From Dermatophilaceae bacterium (lineage in GTDB: Bacteria; Actinomycetota; Actinomycetes; Actinomycetales; Dermatophilaceae): a DNA stretch of 9,601 nucleotides. Both the position numbers and the translations under genes were made by a program. Position 1 is the stretch's first letter; every line of letters starts with the position of its first letter. The stretch spans positions 1 through 9,601 of the forward strand of contig JABFXB010000123.1 in the NCBI GenBank assembly GCA_013361975.1. The letters run 5' to 3'. The notes beneath the pieces were generated by a model. It searched no databases, was not told where the DNA came from, and saw nothing but the letters and a program-made list of their open reading frames with translations. Positions 5,851 through 9,601 of this stretch are shown piece after piece.

Positions 5851-5938
5851 AGTGTGCGCTCGGTTCGCTGGGGAGCGGAGCAGCCTTTTGGTGAGCGGTC
5901 CGCCCCCTACACGGAGACCTTGCGCTCACGAGCACACT
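5851..5938 (+). other. Foldable 3' region after the methyltransferase gene
   Basis: AGTGT + GCTCG (5851-5862, two-base bulge) can pair with CGAGC + ACACT (5929-5938). Inside, GTGAGCG (5891-5897) pairs with CGCTCAC (5923-5929) and GGTC (5897-5900) with GACC (5916-5919), sharing one base at each junction. An alternative hairpin CGCTC/GAGCG (5857-5861/5873-5877) competes. It begins 13 bp after the stop codon and may serve as a terminator; a separate structured RNA cannot be excluded. Confidence 0.35.
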
Positions 5939-5964
5939 CAACACCGGCGACCAGTCCCCACCCG

Positions 5965-6027
5965 TCAGGAGGCCGCGACGGCGTACATCGCACGCAGTGC
6001 GGTCCAGGTGGTCTCCCAGTCGGGCAT
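5965..6027 (-). CDS. Possible 20-aa small ORF downstream of rbsK
   Basis: An ATG at 6027 opens a 20-residue frame with sequence MPDWETTWTALRAMYAVAAS and a TGA stop at 5965-5967. It begins 8 bp after the 24-bp palindrome and 52 bp past the rbsK stop. CGGAG directly abuts the ATG, too close to be a normal ribosome site. The composition (two Trp, one Tyr, mixed polar residues) is less alanine/arginine-dominated than typical shadow frames here. It could be a small peptide, a remnant of a longer gene or chance; no family is recognised. Confidence 0.15.
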   Translation of the reverse strand: MPDWETTWTALRAMYAVAAS

Positions 6028-6034
6028 CTCCGAA

Positions 6035-6058
6035 CCCGACGGTTACATAACCGTCGGG
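6035..6058. repeat. 24-bp palindrome between methyltransferase and rbsK
   Basis: CCCGACGGTTA (6035-6045) and TAACCGTCGGG (6048-6058) are exact reverse complements separated by CA. It lies 22 bp past the rbsK stop in a convergent gap. The two-base spacer is too small for an unstrained RNA loop, so the hairpin would open to a four-base loop with a 10-bp stem. A bidirectional terminator is the simplest reading; a dimeric protein-binding site is the alternative. Confidence 0.7.
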
Positions 6059-6079
6059 GTACGCATGGCTCTGCGTCGG

Positions 6080-6910
6080 TCAGAGGGCGGCGTCGGGCTG
6101 GGCGCCGGCCCAGCGCACGGCGTCGGCACCGGCGCGGTTCGCCGCCTCGAGCGCCGTCGCGTTGTCGGCGCCGGCCGCGAGCGCCGCGGCGAGCGCCCCG
6201 CAGAACGCGTCGCCCGCACCCACCGTGTCGACGACGTCGTCAGCCCCGACCGGTATGCCGTCGACGCCGTCCGTTCCCCACCTGGCTCCCGCGGCCCCGA
6301 AGGTCACCAGCAGCGACTGGGGCAACAGGTCCGAGTCGGCGAGCTCGCGCATCTCGGACTCGTTGACGACCACCGGGTCGGCGAGCGCGATCACGTCGGG
6401 CGGAAGGGCGGCATACGGCGCGAGGTTGACCACCACCCGGGCGCCCGCGGCGTGCGCGGCGCGAGCGGCCTCGGCGACGACGCCGAGGTCGACCTCGAGC
6501 GAGCAGAGCAGCACGTCGCCCCGCTCGAGACGGCCGGCCTCGGTGACAAGGGCCCGGTCGGGCTCGGCGTTGGCGCCGGCGACGACGATGATCGTGTTCT
6601 CACCGGCCGCGTCGACCGTGATGAGGGCGGTCCCGGTGGGCGCGTCGGCGCTCGTGGCCACCGTCGCGACGTCGACGCCCAGCGCCCTGAGCCGCTCGCG
6701 GTAGGCGGACCCGGCGTCGTCGGCGCCCACCCGCGCCAGCATCCCCACGTCGGCGCCGTGCCGCGCCGCGCCGGCGGCCTGGTTGCCGCCCTTGCCACCG
6801 GCGAAGCGTCCGCCCGCCTCACCGAGGAGGGTCTCGCCGGGCAGGGGGTGCCGCTCGACCCGGGTGACGATGTCGACGTTGAGCGAGCCGAGCACCACGA
6901 CGCGACCCAT
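6080..6910 (-). CDS. rbsK: Ribokinase (PfkB family)
   Basis: Phosphorylates D-ribose with ATP to ribose 5-phosphate. 276 aa. The N-terminus GRVVVLGSLNVDIVTRVERHPLPGET is typical; PfkB signature 1 is GGKGGNQA (38-45), and signature 2 DTVGAGDAFCGALAAAL (228-244) carries the catalytic base Asp234 and the GAGD anion hole. VVNESE (181-186) is the NE motif for Mg/phosphate binding. The protein is shorter than the usual 300 or so residues: only about 14 residues separate NESE from LLVTFGAAGARW, where homologues usually have a longer helical stretch. The ATG shares one base with the stop of the upstream nucleoside hydrolase (TGATG), so the two are co-translated and ribose released by the hydrolase is the likely substrate. 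A palindrome 22 bp after its stop may end the operon. Another PfkB sugar or nucleoside kinase is possible but less likely. Confidence 0.9.
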   Translation of the reverse strand: MGRVVVLGSLNVDIVTRVERHPLPGETLLGEAGGRFAGGKGGNQAAGAARHGADVGMLARVGADDAGSAYRERLRALGVDVATVATSADAPTGTALITVDAAGENTIIVVAGANAEPDRALVTEAGRLERGDVLLCSLEVDLGVVAEAARAAHAAGARVVVNLAPYAALPPDVIALADPVVVNESEMRELADSDLLPQSLLVTFGAAGARWGTDGVDGIPVGADDVVDTVGAGDAFCGALAAALAAGADNATALEAANRAGADAVRWAGAQPDAAL

Positions 6911-7911
6911 CAGCGCTCCCCCACTCGGGCACCCACCCGACCGAGCAGGGTGTCGGCCCACAGTCTCGCGTAGCGATCGCCGTCGACGCCGAGCGCCACG
7001 TCGACGCGCACCGGCGCCTCCCCGTGCGGGTCGTGCTGGATCGCCCCGCTCCAGTCGCGACGGTCGACGATCGTGCGGCCGCGCGACCAGTGGCCGGCGA
7101 GCTCGACACGAATGGGCAGCACCTGGGTGCGCAGCGCGTCGCGGTCGATGACGGCGCAGACGGCACCGGCGTCCCCGATCGTCGCGCCGTCGCCACCGAG
7201 CCGCTCGCGCTGGAAGTCCATCAGTCGCCCGCCGAGCTCGGCCGGGCCACGACCGCCGACGGCGACGAGCTCGGCCGCAGCCCCACGGTCGACCACCGGC
7301 TCGTAGAAGACGTCGAGCCCGTACATCGTGACGCGGATCCCGAGGTCGGCAGCCGCGTCGAGGGTGATGGCCGCGGCCTCCGGGTCGTGGAAGACGTTGA
7401 ACTCGGCCGAGGCCGTTGCGTTGCCGACATGCGCCGCACCGCCCATGAAGACGATCTCGGAGATGCCGGAGGCCACGTCGGGATAGGTGCGCAGCAGCAG
7501 GGCGATGTTCGTCAGCGGCGCGAGGGGCACGAGGGTGACCGGGCGTCCGGCGATGGCGGCCTCGCGGCACACGTCCCGCAGGAGCTCGATCGCGTGGCGC
7601 CCGTCGGGCACGAGCGAGGGGGCCTGCCAGCCGAGGTCGCCCATGCCGTCCTCGCCGTGGACGTGGCGCGCGTGCAGGGGTGGCTCGAGCAGCGGCCGCT
7701 CGGCGCCGCGGGCGACGGGCACGTCGGCGCGCCCGGCGGTCTCGAGCACCGTGAGCGTGTTGCGCACGACGTCGTCGACAGGGGCGTTGCCGCCGACGCA
7801 CGTCACGGCCCGCAGGTCGAGAGCCGGGTGCAGCGCGGCGAGCAGCAGCGCGCAGGCATCGTCGACGCCGGTGTCGACGTCGAGCACGACAGGAGTGGGT
7901 TCGGTCGTCAC
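6910..7911 (-). CDS. Inosine-uridine-type nucleoside hydrolase
   Basis: Hydrolyses the N-glycosidic bond of ribonucleosides to free base and ribose; cytoplasmic and Ca2+-dependent. 333 aa, normal length. The calcium/ribose motif DVDTGVDD is at 11-18 (Asp11, Asp13, Asp17, Asp18), followed by GGNAPVDDVVRNTLTVLETAG, HGEDGMGDLG (85-94), VPLAPLTNIALLLR, FMGGAA, and AEFNVFHDPEAA (169-180) with the ribose-binding Asn. Asp247 in IGDAGAVCAV corresponds to the late metal-binding Asp. The residue before it is Gly246, where the CU-type enzymes have the active-site His of the HD pair, so base preference may differ from classical IunH. The start is GTG at 7911; no ribosome site is seen, but TACGTT lies six bases before it, so a leaderless mRNA is likely. 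It overlaps rbsK by one base. Confidence 0.9.
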   Translation of the reverse strand: MTTEPTPVVLDVDTGVDDACALLLAALHPALDLRAVTCVGGNAPVDDVVRNTLTVLETAGRADVPVARGAERPLLEPPLHARHVHGEDGMGDLGWQAPSLVPDGRHAIELLRDVCREAAIAGRPVTLVPLAPLTNIALLLRTYPDVASGISEIVFMGGAAHVGNATASAEFNVFHDPEAAAITLDAAADLGIRVTMYGLDVFYEPVVDRGAAAELVAVGGRGPAELGGRLMDFQRERLGGDGATIGDAGAVCAVIDRDALRTQVLPIRVELAGHWSRGRTIVDRRDWSGAIQHDPHGEAPVRVDVALGVDGDRYARLWADTLLGRVGARVGER

Positions 7912-7917
7912 AGCGGC

Positions 7918-7923
7918 AACGTA
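7918..7923 (-). promoter_or_regulatory. -10 box TACGTT for the nucleoside hydrolase-rbsK operon, leaderless
   Basis: On the minus strand TACGTT fits TANNNT and ends exactly six bases before the GTG start at 7911, so transcription would begin at the start codon itself. No Shine-Dalgarno sequence is present, in agreement. The -35 is weak: GCGACG at an 18-bp spacing. Confidence 0.55.
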
Positions 7924-8016
7924 CCGGGTGGGGCGAGGGGCCGTCGCCGAGCCACGGCGAGCGGGCACTGCCATCGCTGCCGCACCAAGGGCGACGCGGG
8001 GGGACAGGCCGAGGGA

Positions 8017-8022
8017 TAGGCT
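8017..8022 (+). promoter_or_regulatory. -10-like TAGGCT before the GH3 gene
   Basis: TAGGCT fits TANNNT and is six bases before the second of two adjacent ATGs (8029). Transcription could therefore start on that ATG. No good -35 is seen. The alternative is ordinary initiation at the ATG at 8026 using GAGGG (8011-8015), ten bases upstream. Confidence 0.35.
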
Positions 8023-8025
8023 CGG

Positions 8026-9369
8026 ATGATGCCCCCGAGCTCCAACCGACGCCGCCTGCCGACGACCGTCCGAATGCTCGCTGTGGTGTGGTCCGTCGCC
8101 GTCGTGGTGTCGGCGGTCGTCGCCTGCTCGTCCGCGCCCACCTCCAGCAGCTCGTCGACCAGCACCTCGTCGACCAGCACCTCGGGCGGCTCGACCGCCG
8201 CCCCGTCCAGCAGCCCGACCGCCGCGATGCCGTCGACGACCTCGAGCGCGACGACCCCCGCCGCCCGGACACCGACTCCGACGGCGACCCCCACCCGGGC
8301 CCAGGGCGGCTCCACCTCCTGCGCCGCCCGCATCGTGGCCCGCATGGACGCCAGTGAGCGCGCGGGGCAGCTGCTCATGGTCGGCCTCGACGCCGGGGCA
8401 CGCCGCACGAGCCTCGACACGCTGGTCACCCAGCGCCACCTCGGCGGCGTGATCCTGCTCGGCGGCTGGTTCAACGGCGCCGACCGCGTGCGCGCGACGA
8501 CACGCCACCTCGCCGGCCTCGCCTCCGACCGGGCGACCGCCGGCCTCGGCCTCCTGCTCGCGGCCGACCAGGAGGGTGGTCAGGTCCAGCAGCTGCGCGG
8601 TGACGGCTTCACGCGTATGCCGTCGGCCCGCGTCCAGGACCAGGGTTCGCCGGGCGAGCTGACCGCCGACGCCACCCGCTGGGCCGACCAGCTGCGCACG
8701 GCCGGCATCAACGTCAACCTCGCGCCCGTCGCCGACACCGTGCCGACGTCCATCGGCAGCGCGAACGGCCCCATCGGCGCGCACGACCGGCAGTTCTCGA
8801 GCGACCCCGACCGGGTCTCGCGCATGGTCGGGGCCTTCATCGCGGGCATGCGCGCCGGTGGCGTCGCCTCGACGGTCAAGCACTTCCCCGGCATCGGCCG
8901 CATCACCGGCAACACCGACTTCACCGCCGACGGCATCACCGATCGCACGACCACGGTGGACGACGCGTTCCTCGAGCCGTTCCGCACCGGCATCCAGGAC
9001 GGCGTCGAGCTGGTCATGGTCGGATCGGCCATCTACAGCCGCATCGACCCCGGCACCAACGCGACGTTCTCCAAGGCCATCGTCACCGACCTGCTGCGCG
9101 GCCGGCTCTCCTACGACGGCGTCGTCATCACCGACGACGTCGGCGCGGCCAAGGCGCTCGCTGCGGTGCCCGTGGCCCAGCGTGCGACCCGCTTCATCCA
9201 GGCCGGTGGCGACATCACCCTGACCGCGCTCCCGTCGACGATCCCGGCGCTGCACGAGGCGATCACGACCAAGATGGCCGCCGACCCCGCCTTCGCCAAG
9301 CAGGTCGAGGCCGCGACCACCCGTGTCGTCGACCTCAAGCTGCGCCGCGGCCTCGCCAACTGCGCCTGA
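8026..9369 (+). CDS. Glycoside hydrolase family 3 lipoprotein, beta-N-acetylhexosaminidase-like
   Basis: Predicted surface lipoprotein with a GH3 barrel, probably acting on cell-wall or other amino-sugar glycans. 447 aa. An RRR-containing N-terminus and hydrophobic segment (17-33) end in the lipobox VVAC with Cys34 as lipidation site. A Ser/Thr/Pro-rich linker (about 35-95) follows. The catalytic domain runs from about 99: RMDASERAGQLLMVGLD, HLGGVILLGGWF, AADQEGGQVQQLRG (179-192), INVNLAPVADTV, STVKHFPGIGRITGNTDF (282-299) and GVVITDDVGAAKAL (365-378), with Asp370 as the likely nucleophile. The usual NagZ loop KHFPGHG...DSH, which carries the acid/base His, reads PGIG and NTDF here, so the catalytic dyad is altered; similar variants occur in actinobacterial GH3 proteins (memory). 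It could be a true hydrolase with another acid/base, or a glycan-binding relative. Start at 8026 or the adjacent ATG at 8029. It is divergent from the nucleoside hydrolase, with no functional link evident. Confidence 0.9.
   Translation: MMPPSSNRRRLPTTVRMLAVVWSVAVVVSAVVACSSAPTSSSSSTSTSSTSTSGGSTAAPSSSPTAAMPSTTSSATTPAARTPTPTATPTRAQGGSTSCAARIVARMDASERAGQLLMVGLDAGARRTSLDTLVTQRHLGGVILLGGWFNGADRVRATTRHLAGLASDRATAGLGLLLAADQEGGQVQQLRGDGFTRMPSARVQDQGSPGELTADATRWADQLRTAGINVNLAPVADTVPTSIGSANGPIGAHDRQFSSDPDRVSRMVGAFIAGMRAGGVASTVKHFPGIGRITGNTDFTADGITDRTTTVDDAFLEPFRTGIQDGVELVMVGSAIYSRIDPGTNATFSKAIVTDLLRGRLSYDGVVITDDVGAAKALAAVPVAQRATRFIQAGGDITLTALPSTIPALHEAITTKMAADPAFAKQVEAATTRVVDLKLRRGLANCA
8151..8180 (+). 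repeat. 15-bp tandem duplication in the GH3 linker
   Basis: CTCGTCGACCAGCAC occurs twice head to tail (8151-8165, 8166-8180), encoding Ser/Thr pentads in the linker after the lipidated cysteine. The unit preserves the frame, and expansion would only lengthen the spacer to the membrane. Confidence 0.85.
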
Positions 9370-9601
9370 CCCGGGTGTCGACGGACCGCCACCACGCGGC
9401 TCGTCATGCGCGGCCCCGCTGCCGTATGCCGCCTCGTGGCGGTCCATCGGCACGCTGAGGAGGGCGCCTGGCGGCCCGAGCGGCATCGGCGGCGGCCAGA
9501 GGGCGCTGGAAGGAAAGGTGCCGGCATACGGCCGCCGACGCTCCACGCCGCGAGGGTGCCCGCGCGCCCGACGAACAAAGCCGAGAGCGCTAAGCCTGGA
9601 C
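9370..9601. other. Non-coding right end
   Basis: 232 bp after the GH3 stop with no supportable gene. Frames on the minus strand that cross it are GTG/TTG-initiated shadows continuing into the GH3 gene. It holds a long hairpin (9383-9445) and two copies of the 8-mer GTATGCCG/CGGCATAC in opposite orientation, embedded in an 11-bp inverted repeat (9421-9431 and 9522-9532). Confidence 0.6.
9383..9445 (+). terminator. Long hairpin downstream of the GH3 gene
   Basis: GGACCGCCAC (9383-9392) pairs perfectly with GTGGCGGTCC (9436-9445). After a symmetric 3x3 internal loop (CAC/CTC), GCGGC (9396-9400) pairs with GCCGC (9428-9432). The 27-base apical loop can fold further. It begins 13 bp after the stop codon and has no U-tract. 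Probable terminator of the GH3 transcript. Confidence 0.65.

Noticed and set aside
5965..6060. Tryptophan-leader attenuator for an amino-acid operon
   Set aside because: The small frame has two separated Trp codons only, and no biosynthetic gene follows on that strand.
6911..8272. N-terminal extension of the ribokinase frame up to 8272
   Set aside because: The extension is an Arg-rich shadow of the nucleoside hydrolase; the real start MGRVVVLGSLNVD at 6910 fits the family and the overlap.
6910..9546. 878-residue frame joining antisense GH3 sequence to the nucleoside hydrolase
   Set aside because: Only the last 333 residues are protein-like; the upstream part is antisense to the GH3 gene. 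The hydrolase motif begins a few residues after the GTG at 7911.
1..9601. Mobile elements, CRISPR arrays, tRNA or rRNA genes, phage or defence genes
   Set aside because: No transposase or integrase, no regularly spaced repeats, no cloverleaf or rRNA-like sequence was found; content is chromosomal housekeeping.

Overview
This is GC-rich DNA (roughly 70% or more by eye) with actinobacterial gene content: a WhiB-type iron-sulphur protein, a SigD/RsdA sigma/anti-sigma pair, a groES-groEL operon under CIRCE control, and many GTG starts. The order rsdA-sigD-(gap)-whiB-groEL-groES matches, from memory, the Mycobacterium tuberculosis block Rv3413c (rsdA), Rv3414c (sigD), Rv3416 (whiB3), Rv3417c (groEL1), Rv3418c (groES). 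The Rv3415c position is empty here. Overall style suggests a high-GC Micrococcales-like organism (for example Intrasporangiaceae); this is inference.

Left part (1-2300): on the minus strand, sigD is followed with a 4-bp overlap by rsdA, which runs off the left edge. RsdA is predicted to be a one-pass membrane protein that holds SigD at the membrane. A 306-bp divergent region rich in palindromes and AT separates sigD from whiB (plus strand). whiB ends in two strong hairpins, the second probably terminating both whiB and groEL.

Middle (2302-5837): groES and groEL form a minus-strand heat-shock operon. A clear promoter (TTGACC-17-TAGATT) is bracketed by two CIRCE elements, so HrcA repression is expected. 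A long hairpin sits between groES and groEL. GroEL has a His-Gly-rich tail instead of the GGM tail. A class I SAM-dependent methyltransferase with a C-terminal THUMP-like domain is read divergently, and one CIRCE lies in the shared upstream region.

Right part (5838-9601): a minus-strand operon encodes a nucleoside hydrolase and a ribokinase with a 1-bp stop/start overlap. Together they would convert ribonucleosides to free base plus ribose 5-phosphate. Divergent from it is a GH3-family lipoprotein related to beta-N-acetylhexosaminidases, in which the usual NagZ acid/base His is not visible. The convergent gap between the methyltransferase and rbsK holds a near-perfect 24-bp palindrome and a foldable stretch. 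The right end is non-coding with a long hairpin.

Most of the window is conserved housekeeping. No mobile element, CRISPR array, tRNA or rRNA gene was seen. The less ordinary points are the sigD-start hairpin, the double CIRCE layout, -10-like hexamers exactly six bases before several start codons (possible leaderless mRNAs), altered catalytic residues in two hydrolases, and the 8-mer CGGCATAC/GTATGCCG, found seven times.
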